Of a stretch of 64,000 nt of DNA, positions 45,258 through 57,142 are shown piece after piece. The translations under genes were made by a program, and so were the position numbers. Origin of the DNA: Suillus spraguei (taxonomy: Eukaryota > Basidiomycota > Agaricomycetes > Boletales > Suillaceae); assembly GCA_016800925.1 (NCBI GenBank), contig JABCPU010000103.1, forward strand, positions 1 through 64,000, written 5' to 3'. The notes beneath the pieces are model-generated. The model did no database searches and was not told the origin of the DNA. It saw nothing but the letters and a program-made list of their open reading frames with translations. Position 1 is the first letter of the stretch. Each line of letters opens with the position of its first letter.

Positions 45258-45524
45258 CTAAGTGTGACCGTGAGCACCACCATGGCTGCTATTTGCTGCG
45301 CCATCCTGGCGAGGTATGTCAACGCGCTCCAAGCGCCATCGAGGAGGCATCCTCAGTCTGCCATGAGACCAACAGGAATAGTAGCACAGGAATGCCTTGC
45401 ACCAATGCACATCTGGGAGCGAATCAATCTCAGCTGTGTCGTTTTCATGCGGTACAGTAGCCTGTTGACTAGACGAATGTCGGGTATCATTTACTTTCTT
45501 GTATTCCGGTAGTTTGACACACAA
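45258..45524 (-). pseudogene. orphan type 1 WD40 tail exon
   Basis: The open minus frame reads KLPEYKKVNDTRHSSSQQAT and the SLPDVHWCKAFLCYYS block, matching the last exon of WD40 genes A and D at over 90% by eye. No propeller sequence lies upstream, where segment X and a MITE are found. It marks a third [NIS1-WD40] unit whose WD40 body was lost. Confidence 0.75.
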
Positions 45525-45841
45525 AAGGGCATCAGCACCATCTCCTTCTCGTTACTCCGAGTCTCCGACTGAGATATCTGTCGCTCGAGCTGAGTGGAAT
45601 AGAATTTCGAATAACACTCACTCCTGCTCTTGAAGAAAGATCTTCTCACAAACACGAACTCGCCATCGGATGGTGCCTCCGTGATCCACTTGCATCGACC
45701 TCTATTTGAACTGGTGCAGGAGTCAGTAAAGAATCAGAACGCGCCTCTGTCAAAACACCGCCCTCAGAGAGGTATCGTAAGGAATGCCACCTCAATTACA
45801 GATACTACGACCCGAAGGGAGCATGCTCAGCATCAGGAAAT
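45525..45841 (-). repeat. duplicated segment X, copy 2, left part
   Basis: Matches 38100-38410 with several small indels. Interrupted by the MITE at its right end. Confidence 0.75.
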
Positions 45842-46232
45842 CATGAGTTTACCTATTCCTTACTTATTTCAAACTTTTCCCACTTATTCCAAATGGATCT
45901 ACTTATTTCTCTTAATTACCACCTGGTCCCAACTGAACTATCAGGATCTGTTAGCCATCATTATAATGTGTGCTATAAAATTATTGGACTCTTAATTTGC
46001 AAAATAGTACTCAAGAGAATATTTGAGAAATAAAATCATCAGCATTAATGTGTCACTCGAGCTTCATACTAGTCACTAATTGTTGGTCTTATGCAATGAA
46101 ACTTGTCTCTCAGGCCCAACAAACATATTGGAATACTCAATTTTGAAGCAGTTGTCAAATTTCAGAAAAAAAGTAGGTCATTTGAAATAAGTGGGAAAAG
46201 TTTGAAATAAGTAAGGAATAAGTAAACTCATG
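45842..46232. mobile_element. 391-bp MITE with 54-bp terminal inverted repeats
   Basis: 45842-45895 and 46179-46232 are inverted copies matching at 52 of 54 positions; the ends read CATGAGTTTAC. The interior is A/T-rich with no open frame. The arms contain repeated ACTTATTTCAAA motifs. The insertion splits segment X, which is uninterrupted at 38.1-38.5 kb. A target duplication is not evident because the junction was rearranged. The superfamily is unknown to me. Confidence 0.85.
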
Positions 46233-47358
46233 TTCAGGCTGGAACCGAAAAGGAATGGACTATGTATCTCGAGATGGTAAGAAGAACAGTCAGTCATAAG
46301 TCCCCCTGAAGTTTTCCTGCCCCAAGGATAGCTCCTTTTATTTCTCTGAGACACGGTAAGACTACCACAAACTCTATGTGTCTGTGACTAATTGGGTTAC
46401 CACAGTGTGAGGCTCACTACTGCTAAATTTCTGAACGAAATGCATCACTTTAGCGGACAAGCGGCCTCCATCCTGCAACACATCATTTCTTCACTCACCA
46501 TGGTGACAGATTCCAATTTATTTGTATGGCTTGCCATCGAGTAGCAATGGACACATACAACCCAATATGTGCACCATCAACTGATAAATTCATTAGTCTA
46601 GGGGATTGATGCCGCAAAAATCCGCTTCCCTTGCATCATCCATTTGTTTGCCACGATGAGTATCACCAGGTGCACCACGTATAGCGACACCGCGGCAAGG
46701 TGGACGCACTCTACTAGGACATGGCAAGTTATCATGATTCAATCCCAGCAATCATACCTATACCGTGTCCTATGCCTGAGTGAACACATCAACTTGACTA
46801 TTACTGTTTGTTTTCTCCAACTTCCAGTAGTGTCACCGTTGTGGTCCGTCCTTCTTGAATTCTTTACTTTCGCTCTTTTCTGGCATATTTGGTAAAGTCA
46901 CCGGCACAATGAGATCAAGGAAGATTTCAACATGGACACCAGATTGAATGATTAGAGAAGATGAACACAAACGGGGAGCATGGAGAGAAGAGCAGGAACA
47001 TTGAGTGTGCGGGACGGAGTATCGGACAATGTCTTGACAACGTATGTTCAGTCTTCGAATCTTCCTTTGGCGTGCTGCTACCAGAACAAGTGATCTCAAA
47101 CTTTTTACCAGAGACCACATGGATCTTCTTATTTCGACTTCCAATCTAGTGCTCACTCTTCATTTACGGGTTACGCATAATCATATTGATTGATGGCAAG
47201 TACGAGTGCTAACGAATTACAATAGGCAGGAAATTCCTCTGATCCTACATCAACAATCAAGTTCTTTGAACTTCATAATGAAGATACGAAATACGAGTCC
47301 AGATCCAGTACGTCCATGTGAATTCACATGGTGAAAACCTTCCTTCGGTATCCATACT
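46233..47358. other. duplicated flank; no gene
   Basis: 46233-46300 continues segment X. 47040-47350 is the 3' flank of the NIS1-like gene shared with copies 1 and 3. No gene is supported between. Confidence 0.45.
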
Positions 47359-47888
47359 TCATACAATTTTCACTGTTGCATTGCGATATTCAAGCAACGG
47401 GAGTGAATCCGCCTATAAAATTGGCCTAAGATTACAAATGAAGATAAAACTGAAGATCTCGTACCCCAAGGAGACACAAATGCGTGAGCGTAAAGATGGC
47501 ACGACCTTTTGCAAGGTCAGACGGTATAGTGACTGTAAAGTTCTGGTAGGAACCATCAATCCCAGGAGTGTGGGTATCAGGCTTCCAAGGTCCTGCGTAG
47601 AGTACAGATCCTAACCCATCTGCAGGGTTGGGGCACGAGCCGTTCACGCAGGATTTGATTCCCAAGGCGATGCCAACCTGAATGCACTCTGCCATGGATA
47701 CCTATAGCATCTGTTAGAGTGGCGCATGATAGAGAAACGAACCAACTACCGACCGGTTGAATAACTTGAGCGGCCAATTTCTGACCGGGGTGTAATTTGT
47801 CCCCATTATGAGGGTACCCTAGCTCAATTGTCTGAGCCAAGGTAGCGGAAATCCCTGCAGCGAAGACAGCTATACTCTTGAAGAGCAT
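47359..47888 (-). CDS. NIS1-like small secreted protein, copy 2, intact
   Basis: Three exons (47888-47754, 47701-47465, 47412-47359) give 426 nt, 141 residues, with GT-AG introns of 52 and 52 nt in phase 0. The N-terminus is a signal peptide of about 19 residues ending at an Ala-Gln junction. The mature part has paired cysteines, a conserved QNFTV block and an HL.LLG motif before the last intron. Length and motif order fit the NIS1-type secreted protein family. Some members in plant pathogens interfere with immune kinases or cause necrosis, but the role in this fungus is unknown. It precedes the orphan WD40 tail, so it once headed a WD40 gene. A TATA box lies 67-72 bp upstream. Confidence 0.78.
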
Positions 47889-47954
47889 GTTAATTGGAAG
47901 TTAATGTGGGGGTTAAGACGTGTTGTAGTCGGTATTGCGAAGAAGTTGGGTAGC

Positions 47955-47960
47955 TTTATA
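47955..47960 (-). promoter_or_regulatory. TATA box of NIS1-like copy 2
   Basis: TATAAA on the minus strand, about 70 bp before the ATG, as in copy 1. Confidence 0.5.
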
Positions 47961-49333
47961 TCCTTCGGAAGGTCACCGGCACTATGTAGTAATCGGTCGG
48001 AAATTGTTTAGGCTGGGAAAGACTCCTGATTCTAACCGGTGCATAGTGACCTTAGTACCATTCCGAAGTACTTAGATCGGCTCTCTGGTACCCTGTTATC
48101 AGTTAGATCTTACTCGGTTCGTTGAGTTTCTTCAAACCTGCACAGACAAAATCCTGGAGAACGTCCTCACGGCATTCACAACGAAATGACCCCAGATTTT
48201 ACTTGGATAGTATGTTTGATCCAGTTTCATATTGCAGCTATCGTCGAGGAGTGTTGGGTACGATGGTTCGAGTTCATGGTACCCTGTTACTATCAGTCGG
48301 ATCTTACTCGGTTCCTTCGAGTTTCTCTGAACCCTGCGCTGTGGAAGTTAACGTTCATTCATGATGATGATTATATTAACACACTTTGTAAACAAGCAGA
48401 CTACTAAATTCAGGGTAGTCAACACTCTCCGATAATGGCTGCAACATTTAACTGAAGCGAACATGAGTCGAATGGAGTCTGGGGTCATTCTGTCATTCCG
48501 CTGTGAATGAAATGCCTCAAGGGTGTTCGGACTTTGTCTGTGCTGGGTTTGGAAAAACTTGTAAGAACCGTGTAAGGTCCGATTGATAGCAGGGCGAGCT
48601 TATGCTACTTAACGCGGGCGAAATCTTGACGCACTCTGCTTGATAAATGACGTGAGTAACAGCAAAGCGGTTGGGACTTCTGAATGTCTCCTTTCGACAT
48701 CGTCGTTCACAACAACCAACACCTCACCTTGGACAATCCACATCCCCCGAAATACGTCAGTCTATTGCACCGAGTCTCGTTTGACATGCTGTATCCCTCG
48801 CCCACGGCGTGGGCTAATAACACCTGCAGTATTCCATCAGACCAATCTTTACTTATTGGAAAGCAGTGCCTTCAACGATACCGATGCCCATGCCTCTGCA
48901 TCACATATGAAAGAAGCAGTCGTTCCTATTCACCAGAGCATCACGCCCCAAAGGAAGTAGTGGATTCGCAGCCTCGAGACATTCTAGACTGTAAGTTTAC
49001 CTTATCAACACGCCATTCTTTACTGTTTTGAGCAATTTACATCACAGTTCCCCCGAATCGTTTGACTCGAGAAGTACATACGTGATCCGTCATTGGCAAA
49101 AGTTCAGAGAGTCTGATGACAAGCGTAGATATTATATGCTTCCTTTTTCAAGTTTGACTGTCTAAACTGTATCATGTCAACGTATAGTAAAGATTCAAGA
49201 ATTTCTATTCTTCCAACACAAATCGGTATACACAGAGAGGCAACTAACATGGTGACGGATATAAAGTTGCGGGTAAAATATTAAACTCTACAGACAACAT
49301 GTTCAACTGATGTCATTTACGAAGACTGAGCCT
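47961..49333. other. no gene recognised; holds repeats and the 3' flank of WD40 B
   Basis: 48085-48140 and 48278-48335 are imperfect direct repeats (TGGTACCCTGTTA, then AGATCTTACTCGGTTC or similar). 48920-49333 is inverted relative to 56700-57100. Confidence 0.5.
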
Positions 49334-51278
49334 CTAACTGGTTAGTTGCTGCGATTGAGATGGTCCTGCCTCTGGCTGCGACTGATTGGCCAGCGGTTTC
49401 AATTCAATTTCCTGGTGCCCGACCCTAGAAGACTACACGAGTGAATTGATTTTGTGAACGAACAGGTTTAGGGTACCCAGGAGGAGGTACAGCAACCGGA
49501 TCAAGAACATTCTCTTCCTCTTCATCTGACTCAGGATCGTCATCATAGACTGGCCGTGGTTCCGGCTTCTTCTCCTTTTTCTGGAACCAGCTGAGGCAAA
49601 AGAAGAGAACAAATGGTCGTACACCGTCGTCTACACCGACAACATCGCCCTAGAAAATGACGGGGTCAGAACTCACGAACTTAATGGAGTTTTAGAAAAC
49701 AAACGTAGGTAGCTTGTCCGAGAGGAACATTGGCAATATGCGCAGTTTTTCGTCTCGGTTCGCGCGCCCTTTGCTTGCCCTCGTGCGACGACGACTGGAT
49801 GGATTGAAGAAGGCCCTGCCACCAGGCAAGGAAGTGGGTGGAGAACGTCCTGCAGGATGGCGATTGCGAGGTAAGGGCAATGTGGCAGGGAGCTGTGGTA
49901 TGAGTGTTGAGTCAACTGCAAAAGAAACAAGAGAAAGAGACTCACATCTAGGGGATCCCGAGGCTGGTTGTTCCTGTCAGAATGTACTGCGTTCGCACGA
50001 GAAGAGAACCGAAGGAGTTTGTGGAGGCGAAGGAACGTGGCTTGTTGTGGGTCTCTTGTAGGCAGAGGTCTTGGTGCTATGGGTATAGCGTATATTGGTG
50101 GTTTGCGCTGCCCAGCAGGTGGACAATGAGTTGCATCAGACTGCAATGACAGCAATGGGTAAGTGGTATGATGAGTAAAAGAACGAGAAGTGCACATTTA
50201 GTAGATCCCTGCGGGCTGACTTTCTGCGTGCAATAAGCTGTAAGGGGGATATTAACACACCAATAGCAGGCGTGTACAGGGAATGCATACACGGGCCTGA
50301 GCAAGGATGTTGGGTGGTATATCAGATGTAAATCTTGCAGTCATCTTTGGCGTCTGTTGTGTAAACTAGTTGGTGTGAATCAGATGAAAGCATAAGGGTA
50401 AGGGGATTCTGAATGTCGAAGGAGGCGAGGAGTTGACGGGACTCGGAAGCCCAGAGCTTGATAGTGTCGTCATGAGAAGAAGTCCTGGCAAGGAGAGTAC
50501 CATCGAGTGAAAGTGCTAGACCATCAACGAATTTGGTGTGCCCTTTAAAGGGAGCTCCAATAATTTCCAGCGTCGACGCGTCAAACTCATAGATTGTGTT
50601 GGCAAGGTCATCAGATTCAGAGCTGAATTCAAATGCGGCTATGATGGTTTTGTTGTTGTTTGTCCAGAAAACTGGTGAAAGTGTGATTCCGTTACGGTCG
50701 GGTTCTCCTATAGTCACATCCAATTTCTGTGATTGGATATCCCAGATTTCAAGACACGTCCCCCAATCTAACTTGACTGCGAGCTTCTTCAAGTGTGGGG
50801 AGAATCGAACCGCACCCACTTGACCAATGCTATTGAATGGACCAGCAACGAGTTTGCCCGTCTCCAAGTTCCATATCCGTGCTGTTTCATCGTCTGACCC
50901 ACTTGCCAGCAGTGTGTTATCTGCGGAAATATCGACTGCGTTGATATCCTGTGAATGGCCTTCGAATGTTTTCACAGTCCCCGTCTCAACCTCGCAGGCT
51001 TTCAGCTCCCCACTATCACCACCAGTGACAACCCATCGACCATCCCGTGACACTGCCACCGTCCATACCTGCTTCTCGCAAACATCCCGTGCTTCCTCGA
51101 TTTCCTCGCCTGCCTTCAGATCCCATTGCCGAGCAGTCTTGTCCAAATACCCGCTGATTATTCGCTGGCCGTCTGGAAAGTAGGATATGGATCGAATCTC
51201 GCCTCCATGACCCTTCAAAGTCATTACCTGGATCAGAATCAATCTCGTGGTGGCTGCTTTCGTCGATGCAGAAGCCAT
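49334..51278 (-). pseudogene. WD40-repeat protein gene B, frame lost after blade 7; tail type 2
   Basis: Exon 1 (51278-50291) has an intact propeller (blades with GHGGEIRSISYFPDG, ASGSDDETARIWNLE, IKLWASESRQLLASF). Two bases are missing near 50322, giving a stop directly after blade 7. Remaining tail exons are recognisable: LIARRKSARRDLLN (50237-50196), a Pro/Arg-rich exon from 50140, a basic stretch, and WFQKKEKKPEPRPVYDDD. The end reads HQEIELKPLANQSQPEAGPS before the stop at 49334-49336. The tail has at least one further shift near 49770. It differs from tail type 1 after the RDPLD block. As it stands the gene could make a tail-less propeller. Confidence 0.78.
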
Positions 51279-52576
51279 GGTTGCGTCTCTGTGAGCGAAA
51301 CTCGCGGTGAAAAGTTGAGTACAAGCAAAGCACGGGCAACGTGTTCTTTGGTATAGAAGGTGCAAAGGTGATGTCTCTCAGCGTCAGCGTGCTATATGAC
51401 TGACGATGGTAGTGATTCTCCCCCCAACTGCATATATATATTGTAACATGCCCTTCTTCATGCCCTTCTGTGCTGTGAACTGCGCCCTAATTCCATTCAT
51501 CGCATTTTCTCGTCCTTGCTTCTCGGCGCACAGCCATGCCTCACTACTATTACAAAAGCGTCAATTTTGTTTCCTTTTCCTACCAAACTCTATCACTGAT
51601 TGCTTGTTTGTCAGTTTCGCTTTGGACGCGGTTGGACCACCTTTCCTCATTCCACTATATCAAACTGTTCCGAGTACGTGCACATCCAAGGCTTTATTAC
51701 TTCCCTATCAACACACGGAACTTTGCAGATATGCGGATGTGTCCAGCTTATGATCCTCTTTTGTCACGCCATAGTCACCTTTGGATCCACAAAGCTTCGA
51801 TCACCTTATATACATTTACAATGTCACTTATGATACTTGATAGTTTCTCCGTTACTGAAATCAAGGGCTCATCCATAGAAATCGACATCGGTATTGCCAT
51901 ATATTTGTTGGTAGAAAGCTGCAGGCCTGTGAGTAAAAATGCAACATAATATCACATCTCGCAACCTGCATCCGACCAATGCCCATCGATTTCACCCAGA
52001 TCTGACCGTAAAAATGGTGTGGTTAGTGTCGAGTGGAGGGGACAATAGATACAGATCTCCGGTGCTACGGCAGGTATACAGTGAGTGTTTACGTTATCCT
52101 TACTATTAAAAACCTTTCTTTCGCATAATAAAAAGCATGCGGATGTGTGTGCTTGTGGCACTGTACACGACGCTCAGCTTCTCGCACATATTGGTGAGTT
52201 GTCTTGAGACATCGTTTTGAGAAACATACGATACTTCAGCCCAATGCACCATAAGAACGGCACGCGTACGCGACCGTTCAGATATCATGGTATGTATTTG
52301 AAGACGCACAAAAGTGGGCAGCATAGAAAAAAGAGCGGGAACATAGCACATGCAATGCAGGACAAAGTAGCGAACGATGTCTTATTTTTGTCTTCAAATC
52401 TTCCTTTGGCATGCTGCGACCAGAACAAGTGGTGGCTAACTTTTTACCAGAGTCCACATAAATTTTCTTATTTCATATCTCGGTGTAGTATGTACTCACT
52501 CGTTACTAACAAATTATGCTCCTGCCTTTAGAAGTGTCGCAGCCTCCTGCGGGGGGGTTATCATATCCAGCATAAG
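51279..52576. other. intergenic; duplicated noncoding blocks
   Basis: 51840-51960 recurs near 56130 and 59460; 51990-52260 recurs at 41590-41960; 52390-52515 recurs at 42080-42230. No supported gene. Confidence 0.5.
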
Positions 52577-53078
52577 TCACGAGGTTGAACCCGGGCTCGT
52601 CGCGCTCCTCGTTGCTGTATAAGGGTTATTACATAAATGGGTAAATGGCATATTAGTGTATCTAACCTCCAGAAGTACCGCTGCCTCCATCGTCTCCGTA
52701 TCCAATATCATCCATGACGTCGGACTCGCGCTCCTCGATTGCTGCAAAACGTTGATCCATAAGTGAATAAATGACATATTAGTGTATCTGACCTTTAGAA
52801 GAAGTGCTGTCTGGAACATCTCCTCCATATTTTGCATATCCAAGATAACCCAAGATGTTGGGATCGGGCCCATCGCGCTTCTTACTCTCTACTAAGTCAT
52901 GAAATTGAAATTCAATGTCAAGGTTCTCTCGCTTAGCTGAGTGATACCTGAGTGGATATGATACTGCTGAAGATAATGAATACTCACAGGAACGTTTCGA
53001 GATCGCTCCTGGCGCAGGCAACGCCGTAACCAGGATGGCTAAAGATACAAGCGCACTAAAGAGCACAGAGAGCTGCAT
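52577..53078 (-). CDS. small secreted peptide precursor built from duplicated phase-1 exons
   Basis: Exon 1 (53078-52988) encodes a signal peptide (MQLSVLFSALVSLAILVTAL). The chain continues PAPGAISKRS, then exon 2 (52891-52793) SLESKKRDGPDPNILGY ending STSSK. Exon 3 (52741-52667) reads ERESDVMDDIGYGDDGGS. Exon 4 starts at 52614. Exons 2 and 3 are 99 and 75 nt, both phase 1-1, and introns 2 and 3 are about 75% alike, so exon plus intron were duplicated in tandem. Two Lys-Arg sites suit Kex2 cleavage. Exon 4 is a third repeat, but one base is missing near its start, so it stops at 52577 instead of about 52520. Function is unknown; a secreted, processed peptide is inferred. Confidence 0.65.
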
Positions 53079-53917
53079 GTTCAATGTTCAGAGGTGGTAA
53101 GAGGAGTGACTACTTTTCTGATTGGCACTATACTGAAAATTCAAGAGGGCTTTTATACACTTTAACGTGTCCGCTCGTTTTAGGAATGATTGCATATATG
53201 TTGAGATCGGGGCCAGCGACCTCATACTGGAGTTCTTGAGCTTCAAGGTGTGACACCGCCACAATACAGCATGCAATATCTGACATGAGACCGAGAACCA
53301 GAAACAAAAAAAAATAAACAGGTTGGACAAATACACTACAATGAGCTGCGTGGCAATTGCCCGGTGGCTGATACAGATGAGTCGGCTTCGGAAGCTTCAT
53401 GGTCGTGGCTCAGGGGTGCATTCACAGTTGGCTAGTGTTTGGTAGCGTGAGAGGAGTTGCTATGTTAATTATGTATGAATTAAAGATTCAAATGCTCACC
53501 AACATTTTATGGGACCGTTCCTTTCAAATAACGATTCTTTCCTTTGCCATTCTTTTCGGAAGACGATTGAATGCCATCAAAACAGTTCCTGATATTGAGC
53601 AAGCGATACTGTGAAGGGCTTTCTGTGTCAGAGCGCAGCAGTTTAAAGTGAGTGGCCTGTACGCAAGCAAGCAGGTCCAAGATAAATTGTTATGTTCAGT
53701 CCGGAGATCGCTAGCCTGTTTCTAGGTGAATGTATTTAAAGAGCAGAAGACATTAATGATACCTGCTGAGAGGAGATAGGCACTGTCAGGGGTCCATATG
53801 AACGATATTTTCCAATCAAACTGAATTCGGTGTCGTACACTTGGGGACCATTTGGTCCAAGTCCCATATTTGAATATCTTTATGAGTAGTAATGCCGGGT
53901 TGACCAGTTGGAGAAAA
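53079..53917. other. no gene; contains an older repeat-unit relic
   Basis: At about 53190-53230 the minus strand reads EVAGPDLNIYAIIPK, similar to RDGPDPNILGYLGY of the downstream precursor gene, so a further decayed copy lies upstream of its start. The rest is featureless. Confidence 0.4.
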
Positions 53918-54142
53918 TCAGATGTAATAGATAGATTTTATCCACAACGTCGGTGTGAGACAGTCCAAAGGACCTGCAACTGAGCTCTCAGTATCGCTGC
54001 CTTTTGGCGTAATAATTAAGCGGATGACTGACTTGACTTGGTTAGAAATGACCGCACTCACGGCCTTTCCAAGTCCGATTTTGTGGTCCAACGCAGCGAT
54101 TAATGAGCGCGAGCCGTCCGCGATACCCCTTGTAACATGCAT
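53918..54142 (-). CDS. unrecognised open frame
   Basis: An open minus frame of 74 codons reads TRGIADGSRSLIAALDHKIG and VKSVIRLIITPKGSD. Its composition looks protein-like, with a helical segment and no low complexity. No start context, introns or domain are secure. It may be an exon of a decayed gene. Confidence 0.25.
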   Translation of the reverse strand: MHVTRGIADGSRSLIAALDHKIGLGKAVSAVISNQVKSVIRLIITPKGSDTESSVAGPLDCLTPTLWIKSIYYI

Positions 54143-55391
54143 CTATCTCTGCCTCTGCCGCTCATCTCCTTCCAAGATATCCTCTTATTGCATCCGAAGT
54201 CTGGCCAACGTGCCAGGGAGGTACCTATCTTGGTCTCAGTATACATAGCTATAACAGAAGGCAGGACTAGCAAGATATCCTGCATTCGAGAATTTCAAGT
54301 TCAGCCTTTTGAGAGGACACTGTCGCAGGAAAAGGTGACATTACAGGTGTTTAAATCGACTTGGGTGTACTTCGACAACTTTCATTATCATATGGTAATT
54401 TTGGGGCGGCATTCTCCATCACATCTTCAATGTCTGGAACTTCGACGCGACTGCAAATACATGCGTGGTGCAAGTACCTCGAAGTGAGCTTGCATCTCCA
54501 TATGTTTCGAGCACCTCTCGATTAATACCACATCCTCAGCATACAATTTTGCGAGCTGCGAGCTGCGTGCCATTGTCATCTGGGTAGGCTGTCCTGAGAA
54601 AGACATTCATTCCTTTTTCAAGAGCATGGGCCGCTTACCGTGAGTATTATTCTCGCTGCCTAGTACACGGCACAGTCATGGAAATGCTATGGGTTTATTG
54701 GCTATAAACTGCGAAGAGGATCCGAGACTGAAGGTGCATAAGCATAAAGTTGTAATATACGCTTGAATGTAACAGCTGTTTGATGGACGAAGAAGGCGGC
54801 GCGAACCTTTTTTTATATATCAAGACTCTGAATCCTCGTTCCAGACCTTCCGTGAGTAGAAATAGGCAACGAGGCGGTTTGAACTAAGGTTTTCTCGCCC
54901 CCAAGATTAAGTAACATGCACTTATCGTACTGGTCATAAGCATCAGTTACCAGGCGGCCTTCTGCAAAGTCAGCCCGTTGATTGAATTGCTCCCACGAAT
55001 TATGTGCCACTCACTCACTTGCAACAGGCTGGCCAGGCTGTGGCTTGCACATATCATATTCAAAACACCATCTATGACTCACCCCAAGCCAGCGTGAATC
55101 ACATATTACACACACTCTTAAACACTTCACCAAGATTGTTGACATGCACACACATGTCACATCATCCAAGATAATGAACCAGAGTTCTGGAATTCAAGAT
55201 CCTTGGGGGGTCAATGCAAGACAGGTGATGACAAAGCGGCTGCAAGTGGTTGCCAGGGAGAGAAAGGATGAGAGCGTTTGAGTGGGTTTTTATTATTATT
55301 ATGACGTAACTTACATAAGGGATTCTTTCGTACCCCCTGAGCCAGAAACACCTTGGTTTGAGACAGTCTTTGCGATACATCTACGAAAAAC
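54143..55391. other. no gene recognised
   Basis: Only short, domain-less frames are seen. Confidence 0.4.
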
Positions 55392-55770
55392 TTGACGGAA
55401 AAAAATGGCAAAACCAAAGTCAACGAGCTGATTCAGGTGAAGTCTGTGAAGGTCCAAAAGACGTTGTCTTTCACGTCTCGTGCACCCAATTACTTTGAAT
55501 TCACAACTGTGCTTACAAAGCGCGATAAATCACTCTATAAGGTTACCAAGAAGAAAAGGTACACCTTCAAATACCTTCTTGGTTCTTCGCGCAGGTATGT
55601 CGGTCCTTGGATGATTATCTGATGCCACGACAACGATGGGATCTCACTTATTTTTCATTATAGTCGCACGGAAGCTATGAACATCGACAATAAGAATGAT
55701 CATGTTGCTCAAGAGCACGAGCAGAGATACTGCGGCGTGCCCGTAGTTCGTGCTATAGCTTATCAAGGTA
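55392..55770 (+). CDS. unrecognised basic two-exon frame
   Basis: A Lys-rich frame (FTTVLTKRDKSLYKVTKKKR, then YTFKYLLGSSR) runs to a GTATGT donor at about 55594. An acceptor at about 55665 restores the frame, reading TEAMNIDNKNDHVAQEHEQR and ending at a GTACAT donor near 55768. Two in-phase exons with good splice sites argue for a real, probably partial gene. I do not recognise the family, and no start codon is certain. Confidence 0.35.
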
Positions 55771-56606
55771 CATAGTGGGATTTCGATGAATGGTTGTAGT
55801 GGGAGAGATAATATCATTTATACTGAGGTTGTGACGACGCCTACGAGGTCCATTGTTTGCATGTTGATATGAGGTGGCAGTTAGCCTGATATTTTTGTAT
55901 ACCAGTGTTTTCTTGATACCAAATAAATAACAAATACTTGTGACAGAATGTTGATGTCGGTGAAAAACAGGTATGCGCGCTTTCAGATCCAGTGAGATGG
56001 TGGTGCTGGCAGCTGGAGTGTTTCATTAAATGAGCGCGCGATTGTGAGCCAAACACTTACGGGGTCCTACTTCGAGACGTGAATTCAACTTTTGCGTTTC
56101 CGCATAATTGTGGAAACGGCTGCGCTCATCCATAGAATTCAATATCGGCATTGCCATACATTTGTTAGTAGAAAGCTGCAAGTGTGTGAATAATAATGTA
56201 ACATCTCGCAACTGCTGCACTCGACCAATGCTCATCGATGTCACCCAGGTCCAACCACAATGCGTCCCATGTGCGGTCGAGAGAGCCAGATGATCATGTC
56301 CAAGATAAGATACAAAATATCTGTGAATGCGAATTAACTCGAGTTTCCTGTTCAATCATTGGATTCTCACTTGAACTAAGAAGTGCAAGAATGACAGTGA
56401 GGCATGGGCGCTACCACCAGTTATGAGTGTGGGGTCGATGATATCAGTGAAATCGATGTACTCACCTTTGGAGGTTAGTCTGTTCCCTTGTTCCAGCCTG
56501 GCCAGGCTGTGGCTTGCACATATCCAAAATACCATCTATGATCCCAACCAACCATGAATCACATACGCCTTCTCTTACATATTCGTTCACAAAATTAATT
56601 CACTCA
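55771..56606. other. duplicated noncoding block
   Basis: 56050-56470 is a direct copy of 59440-59790, with many short indels and a shared end TGATATCAGTGAAATC. No frame is conserved between them. Confidence 0.55.
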
Positions 56607-57100
56607 TGTAGGGTCTGGCACGAGGAAATTGAATTGAAACCGCTGGCCAATCAGTTATAGCCAGAGGCAGGACCATCTCGTCTTGTGGCAATTCACCACT
56701 AAGAGGCTCAGTCTTCGTAAATGACATCTGTTGAGCATTTCGCCTGTTGAGTTCCGTGTTTTACTTCCAACTTTATATCCGTCACCATACCAATTTGTTT
56801 TGGAAGAGTGAAAATTCTCGAATCTCTACTATACATTGACATGATGAAGTTTAGACAGTCAAACTTTAAAACGAAAGCATCAAATATCTACGCCCTTTAT
56901 CAGGCTCTGATCACTATTGGAACCTTTGCCCAGAAAAGCGAGCTTCTGCCAGTGACGAATAAGGTCTGTACTCCTCGGGTAATATTCAGTAGGAACTATG
57001 CTGAGTTGCTCAAAACCGCAACAGGGCATGTTGATAAGGTAAACTTACAGTCTGGTTTGTTAAGGCTGCAGATCCACGACTCCCTTTAGGGCGTGATGTT
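56607..57100 (+). pseudogene. inverted copy of the WD40 type 2 tail end and 3' flank
   Basis: Bases 56607-56700 match, on the plus strand, the last tail exon of minus-strand gene B (GAAATTGAATTGAAACCGCT). The match continues through its 3' flank to about 57100. It lies immediately downstream of WD40 gene C but in the opposite orientation, so the tail end of C has been flipped or replaced. Confidence 0.7.
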
Positions 57101-57142
57101 CTAGCTAGCTTGCTATTGGATGATGTGACCCGTGTGTGCATG

